Assembly: GCA_019459525.1 (NCBI GenBank)
Contig: JAIBEY010000031.1
Location: forward strand, 1 to 64,000
Direction: 5' to 3'
Origin: Prolixibacteraceae bacterium
Lineage (GTDB): Bacteria; Bacteroidota; Bacteroidia; Bacteroidales; Prolixibacteraceae
Length of the DNA: 64,000 nt
The position numbers and the translations under genes were made by a program. The notes under the pieces are model-generated. The model was given only the letters and a program-made list of their open reading frames with translations, made no database searches and had not been told where the DNA came from. This document shows, in pieces, positions 51,973 through 60,495 of the stretch; position 1 is the stretch's first letter; the number at the start of each line of letters is the position of its first letter.

Positions 51973-53774
51973 TTTTCTGCGGAATAAATGTAATTGAATC
52001 GGGCGCCGGGTGCCGCATCGCCGTTGACATACCAATCAAGCGGATCATCGTCAACCTGCATGTTATCCGACCATTTGAATTCCAGATTAAGGGAAGTGCT
52101 ATTTAATCCGAGATACTTAACGGGGACTGTCACCATCAGCTTTTTGCCGTTCACAGTACAATCGACCGACTGACTATCGATCCATTTCCCATCCTGATAT
52201 TTTTGCAACTTATTTCCTCCGGCAATTCTGAAATCATATCCGGCCCAACCAGTTTTGGGATTTCGATCAACATCAAGGTAAAGCCTCATCCAGTTGCTTC
52301 CGGAGTTCTCTGTGATGTTCCCCGCCGTTTCGGCATAGAAAAACAGATTGGAACCATCACGGGCCACTTTCATCTGTTTAAAATCGTTTTGTCCGGTAGT
52401 GTTGGTGTATATTCTGGCCGGCTTCGATTCAGCTCCGGGATGATTTCGGTCCTTTGTATCACCAGTGTAATCGGAATAAACGGGTAAAACATCGCTCCAG
52501 TCGTTGAATGTCTTGATTGTTTTTGCGGCACTGGCTTTCGGGTTGGCCACAATACCTTTATATCTTCGGATATTGCTGACCATCTGCATGTAGTAGTTAT
52601 CTTTCAGTCCGGCAGTAAGCGTAGGTTCAGCATCGCGACTGTACTCCGGACTGGCCTGATCACAAAACCACGAATGCTCGGGATTGCCGTCTTTACTGTC
52701 CCAGCGTCCGGCCACCCATTCATTCCATCCGGTAATATAAACAAACGGAACATTTTGCTGTAGGGCAAAGTCCCATTGTTCCTGAAAGTTATATCCATAG
52801 AAAATATCCGTTTGCGGGTTACCGTGCGAACCGTTGCGATAACTCCGCCCCCAGTTCTCCATATTTCCGTAGAAAGCAGAACCTCCCATTCCGACCGTTG
52901 GATTCGGATGCTGGCACACAGAGACATTTACAATCTCGCGTTCTCCGCGATGATTCGGGAAAACATGCTGCGGACGGGTAAATGAAATCCACGGCCAACC
53001 ATTTACCTTATTGGGTTCGTTGGGCCACTGTGATTCGCGGAATGTAAAAAATGACTGGTAGTTCTTACCTTCCGCTTCTTTCGAAATCCCAATAATCAAT
53101 GGTTTTCCATCGAGATAATACCAACATTTGGGATGATAATAAGGAGCTCCGGATTTATAAAAGTTGTCGTAAACCTGCTGCATGGACTCGCCTGACCGGG
53201 TGTTGGTGTAATACACAATCTTCGGTGGATTTTTACCTTGCGCCCGAATGTCGTCCATCGCACTCATCAAGGCCTCCGATTGCTTGGGATAAACCAGGTT
53301 ATTGGTAGCATCAATTACCAGAAAGTCAACTCCTGCATCAGTCAGCAGTTGTAGACTCCGGAGATGTACCCAGTAGTCGTCACCACGGTAATAACCATAA
53401 ATGGGCTTGCCCCAGAAATACATTCCAACTGGCCCGCCTGGCTTGTAAACCGGTGTTCCCCAGTACGGATTGTCGTAATCTTCCAATACCTCGGGATGAT
53501 TGGTTACGATCTCGCTTAAATCCCAATAAGTCTCAGCAGTAGCATCGCCCTGCCATAAAAAATAAAAGATACCAACCTGCCGGTTGGCTTTAGGATTTCC
53601 AACACTTTCGTTCAACGGCAAAGTGCGCCCCAGGTCGTCGGTTCCGGCCAACGGATCAGAAGAAGCAGAGGAAATAACAATAGTCTGAGGCCCGTCAGGT
53701 TGAGATTTTTTACACCCACCCAGAGAAATTGAAGGGACAAGAATTATCAATAAAAGTATGAGTTGTTTGTTCAT
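51969..53774 (-). CDS. GH71/99-like TIM-barrel protein with CBM9-like C-terminus (paralog 1)
   Basis: The protein has 601 residues with a lipoprotein signal ending SLGGC. Residues about 65-425 form a GH71/99-type barrel (VGIFYFLWQGDATAETYWDLSEI, LTDAGVDFLVIDATNN, GWNEWVAGRWDSKDG). The GH99 pair of Glu in NEWxEG is only half kept: Glu352 is present, but position 355 is Ala. Residues about 440-601 form a CBM9-like beta-sandwich (NWMRLYLDVDRNPKTGWAGYDF, FKWSDNM, DWYVNGDAAPGARFNYIYS). It may be an endo-acting glycosidase or a binding protein. Two paralogs lie at 55132 and 60496. Its stop overlaps the GH78 start. Confidence 0.8.
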   Translation of the reverse strand: MNKQLILLLIILVPSISLGGCKKSQPDGPQTIVISSASSDPLAGTDDLGRTLPLNESVGNPKANRQVGIFYFLWQGDATAETYWDLSEIVTNHPEVLEDYDNPYWGTPVYKPGGPVGMYFWGKPIYGYYRGDDYWVHLRSLQLLTDAGVDFLVIDATNNLVYPKQSEALMSAMDDIRAQGKNPPKIVYYTNTRSGESMQQVYDNFYKSGAPYYHPKCWYYLDGKPLIIGISKEAEGKNYQSFFTFRESQWPNEPNKVNGWPWISFTRPQHVFPNHRGEREIVNVSVCQHPNPTVGMGGSAFYGNMENWGRSYRNGSHGNPQTDIFYGYNFQEQWDFALQQNVPFVYITGWNEWVAGRWDSKDGNPEHSWFCDQASPEYSRDAEPTLTAGLKDNYYMQMVSNIRRYKGIVANPKASAAKTIKTFNDWSDVLPVYSDYTGDTKDRNHPGAESKPARIYTNTTGQNDFKQMKVARDGSNLFFYAETAGNITENSGSNWMRLYLDVDRNPKTGWAGYDFRIAGGNKLQKYQDGKWIDSQSVDCTVNGKKLMVTVPVKYLGLNSTSLNLEFKWSDNMQVDDDPLDWYVNGDAAPGARFNYIYSAEK

Positions 53775-53848
53775 CGCTTTTTAGTTTGTTAGATTTTCGA
53801 AATCAGGAATTTCCACTTCGGTCTATCCAAATTGAACGAGATCTGGGT

Positions 53849-55078
53849 TTATTTTTTCACTTCGTCAAAATTGGGAATCTTCAAAAGGACTCCTCCTTTT
53901 AATGCTGACTGATGCGCAACAATGCCAGGTGCTGTAAATGCCAAAGCCTGATAAATATCGACCTCCGGTTTCTGACTATTAACAATCGAGGTAATAAAAT
54001 CGTGCGTAATAAACGTATGAGAACCTTCATGCCCACTATCGTGACGCATCGTTTCCGGCATCAGATCGGTTTTCCACCAGTCAGGCGCATCGAATGCTTC
54101 AACAGCATTGTCGGCATAATTAAAGCCACCATCATCTTTGGCTAATTTATCTCCGGATTTCACTATTACACTGCTAGACAGCGGACCATGTGACAAAATC
54201 AAACTCATTTTATCGCCTTGCCATTCGCCCCGTTCGGTTCCACGCAAAGCGCCTTTCCAATTAATTTCAACCGGGAATGATATTCCCCGGCTTGTTTTAA
54301 AAAAAGCAGATTCGTTCCAGAACGGATTATTATATTGATTATCCTTACAAACCACATCGTCGTCGCCCCATCCTACACAACAGACTTCAGTTAAACGTTC
54401 GCCGGTGAGGCCAACCAGGAATGAAGTGCAATGTGTCGGATAATTCATCGGCGCCAACCCCCAGCGCCAGGTCCGCTTGCCGCCTTCTACATACAAAGTT
54501 TCCAGACCTGGATGATTATACTGAGCTGCGGCATGAAAAATATTCCCGAATAATCCTTCGTTATAGAATTTTTTTGCTGAAATCATGCTCTGCCGGTACA
54601 CACTTGTTTCGGCCATCATGTAAACCAGCCCCGTTTTCTTTACCGTTCTCAAGATTTCATGGCATTCGTCGAGTGACATGGCTGCCGGAACTGCGCACAA
54701 AACGTGCTTCCCGGCATTCAGAGAAGCGATTACATGCCTGGCATGATCGGGTGCCGGTGTTGCTATAAATACGGCTTCAACTTCCGGATCTTTCAAAAGT
54801 AATTCGAGCGACTCATAACTTTTCGAGCATTGGTAAACATCCATCAAATGCTGACGACGCTCCGGAATTAAGTCGCTAACCGCCTCAACTGTACAATTCG
54901 GATGTTCATTAAAATGGAAGCCGGCACCAAATCTTCCTCCAATAATACCCACTCTTACTTTGCGCGAGGAAGTTGGTTCGCCGGCAAAAGCAAAACGAGG
55001 CGACAAAGCCATTACTGAGATTCCTAAGGCTGCCGAACCAATGAAATTACGTCTGGTATATAGATTACTCTTTCTCAT
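53849..55078 (-). CDS. Tat-exported Gfo/Idh/MocA-family oxidoreductase
   Basis: The protein has 409 residues. Its N-terminus carries a twin-arginine signal (YTRRNFIGSAALGISVMAL), so it should be folded with cofactor and then exported. The Rossmann part starts VRVGIIGGRFGAGFHFNEHP (residues about 41-60) and continues with EAVFIATPAPDHARHVIASLNAGKHVLCAVPAAMS, the usual NAD(P)-binding and dinucleotide-contact motifs. The C-terminal domain contains AEYNHP-like and WRWGLAPMNYPTHCT stretches. Family members oxidise sugars, and the related GH109 group uses NAD to cleave glycosides by a redox route. It lies between two GH71/99-like genes. Confidence 0.88.
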   Translation of the reverse strand: MRKSNLYTRRNFIGSAALGISVMALSPRFAFAGEPTSSRKVRVGIIGGRFGAGFHFNEHPNCTVEAVSDLIPERRQHLMDVYQCSKSYESLELLLKDPEVEAVFIATPAPDHARHVIASLNAGKHVLCAVPAAMSLDECHEILRTVKKTGLVYMMAETSVYRQSMISAKKFYNEGLFGNIFHAAAQYNHPGLETLYVEGGKRTWRWGLAPMNYPTHCTSFLVGLTGERLTEVCCVGWGDDDVVCKDNQYNNPFWNESAFFKTSRGISFPVEINWKGALRGTERGEWQGDKMSLILSHGPLSSSVIVKSGDKLAKDDGGFNYADNAVEAFDAPDWWKTDLMPETMRHDSGHEGSHTFITHDFITSIVNSQKPEVDIYQALAFTAPGIVAHQSALKGGVLLKIPNFDEVKK

Positions 55079-55131
55079 ATTCTGATTGTTTAGCGATTAG
55101 TATAGTTAATTCGTTTTCTGAAGTCTGGCAT

Positions 55132-57183
55132 CTATTTTTTCCAGATGCAGCGATAATTGAAGCGTCGGTTAGGAGCCGTGTCTCCGTCGGTACAAAAAGA
55201 AATCGAATCGTTGAGTTCGGCTGCATTGTCGCTCCATTTGAAGTCAAATGTAAACTGATCGCCCAATAGCCCAAGCAATTTCCGGGGAATAGAAAGTTCC
55301 AGTTCTGCCCCCGAATAGCGGTATTTCAGGTCAGCCACCTCAACCCATGGATTCGCAGCATTAGTAGCATCATAGCGCATCAGGGTTGTGGTCTTTTCGC
55401 TTTTTACATTTTGGTTGATCAGATAATCGTAGCCATACCATCCGGTATTGGGGTTTTTATCGGCATCTATAAACAGCAGCATCCAGTTCTTTCCGGTGTA
55501 GGAGGTCAGGCTGGCTGATGTCTCAGCATAAAAACTAACATTATCTTTACTGACTGAAATCTTGCTGGTAATAACATCATTTCGTCCTGAATTATTAATT
55601 AATTTAATTCCTGCATAACCGATTGCATCGCGGTGAAAAGTATCACCTTTGGTATCTCGAAACTCATTCTTAATTTCTTTCCAGTCCGAAAAAGTGCCGT
55701 CGATTTTAACTTGCTGAAATCCGATCTGCTCCTCAATTGATCTGACGCCCTTATATTTACGGATATTCTGCGCCATCTGCATGTAATAATTATCCGTATA
55801 ACCGCCTTTCATCGGATGAATACACCGATTAAACTCAGAATTATACTGATCAACAAAGAAGAATGGATTATCCCGCCCAAGCCATGGCGTTGTTTTACCA
55901 TTTTCCGGCTGGTATTTTCCGGCAGTCCATTCGTTCCAATCATTGACATAAAGGAATTCAGGATCGGCGGCAATAGCCTCGTCCCATCGCTCCTGGAAAT
56001 AAATACCATATCCTTCCGGATTTTTAACGGTTTTTCCGAGCCACGGAACGTAAGTTGGCTCCGGCAGATCGTATTCATTCAGCTTGGGCTGACCATTCTG
56101 CCTCGACCATGACTTACCAACCCCCATATTTTCTTTGGTCATCGTAACCGGATGCTGAGCAGGGGTAACAGCAGCCTGCTCGCGTTTGCCGTTATGTGTG
56201 GACAACAACTCCTCAGGTTTCATCGCTTTTACTTTGGGGTCGGCCATGCTGTATCCGAAACTCCAGTTATCTTCTGTCCCGACGAAACGTTTTCCGGCCC
56301 ATTCGTAGTAGCCCCACCACATAGTACGAAGAGTAAAGAAATTTTTCACTTCTTTGGTATAGTCCGTATAAAATTCTTCCGAATAATCCGGATTTCCGTA
56401 ATGCGAATTGTTTTTATCGGTTTTGGCAGCTGCATCGTAATGCGGATTGGGATTTTTTACTCCTTCTCCATTGGCATCAACAGTCGGGTTGCCATTGTAC
56501 AGCAAAAGTGGTCTGCCGTCCCAGTAAAACCAAAGGTCTTTATACTTTTCCTGCTTGAAAATCCGGTCGTACAGATCTTGTACAACAGTTATCACCGGTC
56601 CGTTGAATGCCCAGAATATAAATTTGGGAACTTTATTTCCTTCGGCTTTCATTTTTTGCATAGTACTGAAAGTTACGTCCCATTCGTCCCAATATCTTAC
56701 GGCATTGGTCACGTCCATTACGAGTACATCCACGCCGGCATCGGTGAGCATTGACATATCCTTGCGGATCACATATTCATCCTGACTGAGAAAATATCCC
56801 ATTTCCGGCTCGCCCCAATGATACGAACCTTCCGTCCAGAGCGGATGTTTGGCGTCCAGACGGGCAGACGGGTCCTTTTGAAGAATTTGGGTCACGTCTG
56901 CCTGATATGGTTGCGGCAATTTTGCCAGCCCCTGCCCATGCCAGGTGATGTAAAAAATTCCGACAACCCGGCGCTGATCATTTTTCACCGGACCAACCTC
57001 TTCAAACGAAGGCATTTTCCGGCCCAACGCATCATTTGCCACCCAGGTATCTGGATAAATATCGCGGTAATCATTCTCAGAACTGGCACTGTTTTCCTGA
57101 GAAAAACACAAGCTAGCCGGAAATACAATCAATAGCAGGGCAATCAGCAAGCTGTTTCTGTAAAACATTTCTTTATTTTTCAT
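55132..57183 (-). CDS. GH71/99-like TIM-barrel protein with CBM9-like C-terminus (paralog 2)
   Basis: The protein has 683 residues with a Sec signal ending SLCFSQ. The barrel contains VGIFYITWHGQGLAKLP, LTDAGVDVLVMDVTNAVRYW and NDWNEWTAGKYQPENG; Glu418 is kept, and the residue three further on is Ala421 instead of Glu. The C-terminal CBM9-like domain carries NWMLLFIDADKNPNTGWYGYD, FKWSDN and DGDTAPNRRFNY. It is about 80 residues longer than the paralogs because of inserts in the barrel. It lies 33 bases after the GH106 gene and 53 bases before the oxidoreductase gene. Confidence 0.8.
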   Translation of the reverse strand: MKNKEMFYRNSLLIALLLIVFPASLCFSQENSASSENDYRDIYPDTWVANDALGRKMPSFEEVGPVKNDQRRVVGIFYITWHGQGLAKLPQPYQADVTQILQKDPSARLDAKHPLWTEGSYHWGEPEMGYFLSQDEYVIRKDMSMLTDAGVDVLVMDVTNAVRYWDEWDVTFSTMQKMKAEGNKVPKFIFWAFNGPVITVVQDLYDRIFKQEKYKDLWFYWDGRPLLLYNGNPTVDANGEGVKNPNPHYDAAAKTDKNNSHYGNPDYSEEFYTDYTKEVKNFFTLRTMWWGYYEWAGKRFVGTEDNWSFGYSMADPKVKAMKPEELLSTHNGKREQAAVTPAQHPVTMTKENMGVGKSWSRQNGQPKLNEYDLPEPTYVPWLGKTVKNPEGYGIYFQERWDEAIAADPEFLYVNDWNEWTAGKYQPENGKTTPWLGRDNPFFFVDQYNSEFNRCIHPMKGGYTDNYYMQMAQNIRKYKGVRSIEEQIGFQQVKIDGTFSDWKEIKNEFRDTKGDTFHRDAIGYAGIKLINNSGRNDVITSKISVSKDNVSFYAETSASLTSYTGKNWMLLFIDADKNPNTGWYGYDYLINQNVKSEKTTTLMRYDATNAANPWVEVADLKYRYSGAELELSIPRKLLGLLGDQFTFDFKWSDNAAELNDSISFCTDGDTAPNRRFNYRCIWKK

Positions 57184-57216
57184 AATTCAAAGTTTAAGCT
57201 TAGTTAGAGCACTTTT

Positions 57217-60200
57217 CTAATATTCAACGCCTGAAATCGCTACAGGTCCAAACAAACCTGAAGGCTGAAGCGGGCTTTGAGCGTTATAGGTATTTACCGG
57301 ACACCAGGTAGGCCGTTGATCAACAGGTAATTTACTGTCGCCGATCAGACGATTCACCCAGGTATTAACCACCTCGATCTTCAGCTCGTTTTCGCCAGCC
57401 TTAACCAGTTTGGTGATATCAAGCTGGTAAGGTGCTGTCCAGACTCCACCGGCATACGTGCCATTGACCATCACTTTGGCCATTGCTGTTAAGTTGCCTA
57501 GGTTGATTACAACTGCTTTTCCTTCGGGCAACTGATCCAAACTGAATTTACAGGTGTAGAAAGCCGTTCCTGAATAATATTTGATTTGCTCGTTGGAAGA
57601 AGTTGTCCAGTCCTGAAGTGTTTCAAAAATCACCGGATCCTTCGGACCTCGTTTCGATGCGTCAAACTGAACAGTCCACGGGCCTTTCAGGTCGGCCAGA
57701 ATTGTAGCTTCAGGATAATTCGCTTCGACTCCACTCGCTGCTGCTTGTCCACCTTTTCCACGGAAGACGATAAATACGCTTTCGTAAGGCGCCAGTTTTA
57801 ACGGAACGGCAGTCGCATTTTCTTTCTGTTCGTACGCCGGGAGCTTCCGCATATTTCCGGTGGTGGCTTCCCAAAGTTCGGGCAGTAATCCTTTTACCCT
57901 GAATTCAGGAGTGATCAGTTTGGTTTCTCCGGTTTGGTTCGTCACAAAATAGATCTCTCCATTTTTCATGGTGCGGTGGCCGTAATGGATCGTACGATCT
58001 TCAGGTAATTTACAGTCAGCAATGCAGTTGATTTGCGCAAAAGCTTCTTCCATGCTCAGGCCGTTCATCACCCTTCCCTTTCCAACATTCCTGAATTTTA
58101 CGTTTACGCCATCCACTTCGCCCCATAACTCGGATGCCAGTTTCACGACTTCCTGATCGGCCGTCGGTTGGTTCTGCAAGCTGGGCGAACGTTTGGGGGC
58201 GGGGCCCAACACAACAGCTCCTTCATTGACCAGCTGCTTAATTTTGCCCAACAGTTCAGGACGCATGGTTTCAAGTTTGGGCAAAACCAAAATCCGGTAC
58301 TGGGTTCCGTGCGGCAAAGTAATCAGGCCGTCTTTTACGGTCATGTATTTTTCGATCACTTCGGCATTCATGTAATCGAACTGGTAACCTACCGGAAGCG
58401 CCGGATCGGCAACACCGGTCATTTTGGGGGCATCTTCGCCAATGAAATAAGCCACATCCGCCACATTCAATCCCTGCTGAAGCATAAAATTCGAACGTTT
58501 CAGGTATTGGGTATATACATCCATCTGCGAAAACCAGGTATTTTTCCGGTTGAATTCATTTCCAAACCAGGCATTCATCCCTGGATTTTTATCCTCGTAA
58601 GGCTGGGTGATGTAAACGTGAAGCAGGGTATTGTTGATTCCTTCGGCAAAAAACCGATCTCCGCGCTGCTTAATTACCGCGGGATAACGCGCAAACGGAG
58701 ACCCGGCGCAAGTATTGGATTCAGCTGAAATTTTTGTTTTTCCGTAGATATGACCACATGAAGTAGCTGCCCGGTTTTCAATGTCTCCGAGCTCGCCTTC
58801 GCTCCAGAATTCGCCGCCAATTTCGTCGGATTGCCCGCCATACATCAGGAATTCGCCCGGGAAACCCCAGTGTCCGTAGTTTTCGAGCCAGGTATGCAGC
58901 CCGTGTTTGTGGCTGGCTTCGCGCAAACCACCCACATAATCGTAGGCAACCTTGTCGGCAACCATGCGGCGAACATCCCACAAAAAGCGGTCGGACTCCA
59001 GTTGGCTGTTTACCACAAAACCTTTGTAAACCGGCAAATAAGGAATCGGATCGTAACCATACCGCTGTTTAAATTCTTCCAGAAAACCATCCGTAAAGTT
59101 CTGTCCTCCGGTTTCGTAACTATCCTGAACCACCACTTTAAAACATTTGCGGTCGGCTTCGGGAATGCGTCTGAGTATTTCGCCCATGTGCCCGTCGAAA
59201 TGCATGGCCGCATGTTTTTTGCTCATCTTGTCGGCTTCGTACCCGGTAGCTTCAGGCGATGCCGGAGCATTTTTCGTTCCGGTCGGTGTCATTCCGGTAC
59301 GCAAAATAACCCAATCCCCTTCGGGAACGTCCCAGTTTAAAGTTCCGTCGGCTGATAAATGCTGCGAAATATCCATCACTTTCGCAGCGTCAATAACGGT
59401 GGCCTGATCATCGGGTTCAGGCTGTTGCGGCCATTGATAATCGTGCCAGTAAGGCAGTGGAGTCGGATGCATTTTAGCCAGCGTTTTTTCGACATAGCGT
59501 TCAACACACGGAGATGCTGAGAGCACCACTTCAGCCAAGCCGCTGTTCGGATTGGTATTTTTGATGATCAGGCGGAAATGGCTGGCAGTGGTTGCCGGAA
59601 ACGAAACCACGACCGGCGCAAAGGGATCAAACCCAACATTGAGCGCCGGATTGGAACGGTTGATCTGAAACTCAGAAAGATTGCGGAATGTCCCGTCAGC
59701 TTCTTTCACCTGAAGGACAGCGTTTGTCAGCATCGGGCGTTCAGTCGGACGAACAGAGAGACTGCGCGCAGTAAACGGCACCTGGGCTTCCACATCAATA
59801 GCAAGTTCACCTCCTACCGGAAAACTGATGCCGGTTTTAATATCACCGTCGGCAACTTTTGTCAGATCAGTCACACGCGGTGTTGACGTAACTTTTCCGT
59901 TTTGGATATTCAGAACAAGCTGATCGTCTTTAGGCGCCGGATAAGCAATCACTTTAACATCCTGAAATATTTCGATTGGTTTTTCCAGTTTCTGACTGAA
60001 CTTTTGTGGCCCCTTCACACGAAGTTCCGAAGTGGCCAGGTAACGCATGGCGGCATCGGCGCCCACCCACGGACCTCCCGACTGGCTCCATCCGGGAGAA
60101 TTGAAAATCCCGATTTCTATATTCAGTTCGGTGGCTGTTTTCAGCGCAGCGTGAAGGATATCCCACCACTCTTCGCTGAGCATTTTTACCTTTCCGTAGG

Positions 60201-60459
60201 GAACATCATCCAGCCCAATATTTCCGATGAACGCCCGGTTGATACCGGCCTGTTTCATCGAATGTAGATCGTTGATCACTCCTTCTTTTGAAATGTTGTC
60301 GGAAATCCAATACCAGTAAACGCTGGTTTGAATCGAATCGGGAGGCGTGACGAAGCCCGATTCCAGAGATTTCCCGTTTATATTACCTCTCTCAGCATCA
60401 CATGCCGCCAAAAAAAGTACAGCAAAAAGAAATATTACTAGTTTATTTGTCATTCTCAT
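57217..60459 (-). CDS. GH106 alpha-L-rhamnosidase
   Basis: The protein has 1080 residues with a lipoprotein signal ending LFLAAC. The GH106 entry is VYWYWISDNISKEGVINDLHSMKQAGINRAF, followed by IGIFNSPGWSQSGGPWV. Candidate catalytic acids are Glu449 in VVQDSYETGG and Glu580 in KISAESNTCAGSP. Their 131-residue spacing is close to that of the characterised BT0986 pair as I recall it. A C-terminal galactose-binding-like domain (VMVNGTYAGGVWTAPYQLDIT, LKIEVVNTWVNRLIG) completes the protein. It should cleave alpha-L-rhamnose from rhamnogalacturonan-type chains. It is 36 bases downstream of a GH71/99-like gene. Confidence 0.93.
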   Translation of the reverse strand: MRMTNKLVIFLFAVLFLAACDAERGNINGKSLESGFVTPPDSIQTSVYWYWISDNISKEGVINDLHSMKQAGINRAFIGNIGLDDVPYGKVKMLSEEWWDILHAALKTATELNIEIGIFNSPGWSQSGGPWVGADAAMRYLATSELRVKGPQKFSQKLEKPIEIFQDVKVIAYPAPKDDQLVLNIQNGKVTSTPRVTDLTKVADGDIKTGISFPVGGELAIDVEAQVPFTARSLSVRPTERPMLTNAVLQVKEADGTFRNLSEFQINRSNPALNVGFDPFAPVVVSFPATTASHFRLIIKNTNPNSGLAEVVLSASPCVERYVEKTLAKMHPTPLPYWHDYQWPQQPEPDDQATVIDAAKVMDISQHLSADGTLNWDVPEGDWVILRTGMTPTGTKNAPASPEATGYEADKMSKKHAAMHFDGHMGEILRRIPEADRKCFKVVVQDSYETGGQNFTDGFLEEFKQRYGYDPIPYLPVYKGFVVNSQLESDRFLWDVRRMVADKVAYDYVGGLREASHKHGLHTWLENYGHWGFPGEFLMYGGQSDEIGGEFWSEGELGDIENRAATSCGHIYGKTKISAESNTCAGSPFARYPAVIKQRGDRFFAEGINNTLLHVYITQPYEDKNPGMNAWFGNEFNRKNTWFSQMDVYTQYLKRSNFMLQQGLNVADVAYFIGEDAPKMTGVADPALPVGYQFDYMNAEVIEKYMTVKDGLITLPHGTQYRILVLPKLETMRPELLGKIKQLVNEGAVVLGPAPKRSPSLQNQPTADQEVVKLASELWGEVDGVNVKFRNVGKGRVMNGLSMEEAFAQINCIADCKLPEDRTIHYGHRTMKNGEIYFVTNQTGETKLITPEFRVKGLLPELWEATTGNMRKLPAYEQKENATAVPLKLAPYESVFIVFRGKGGQAAASGVEANYPEATILADLKGPWTVQFDASKRGPKDPVIFETLQDWTTSSNEQIKYYSGTAFYTCKFSLDQLPEGKAVVINLGNLTAMAKVMVNGTYAGGVWTAPYQLDITKLVKAGENELKIEVVNTWVNRLIGDSKLPVDQRPTWCPVNTYNAQSPLQPSGLFGPVAISGVEY

Positions 60460-60495
60460 GGTTTATAGTTTTGTAATTTTTAGTATCGATCGAGA

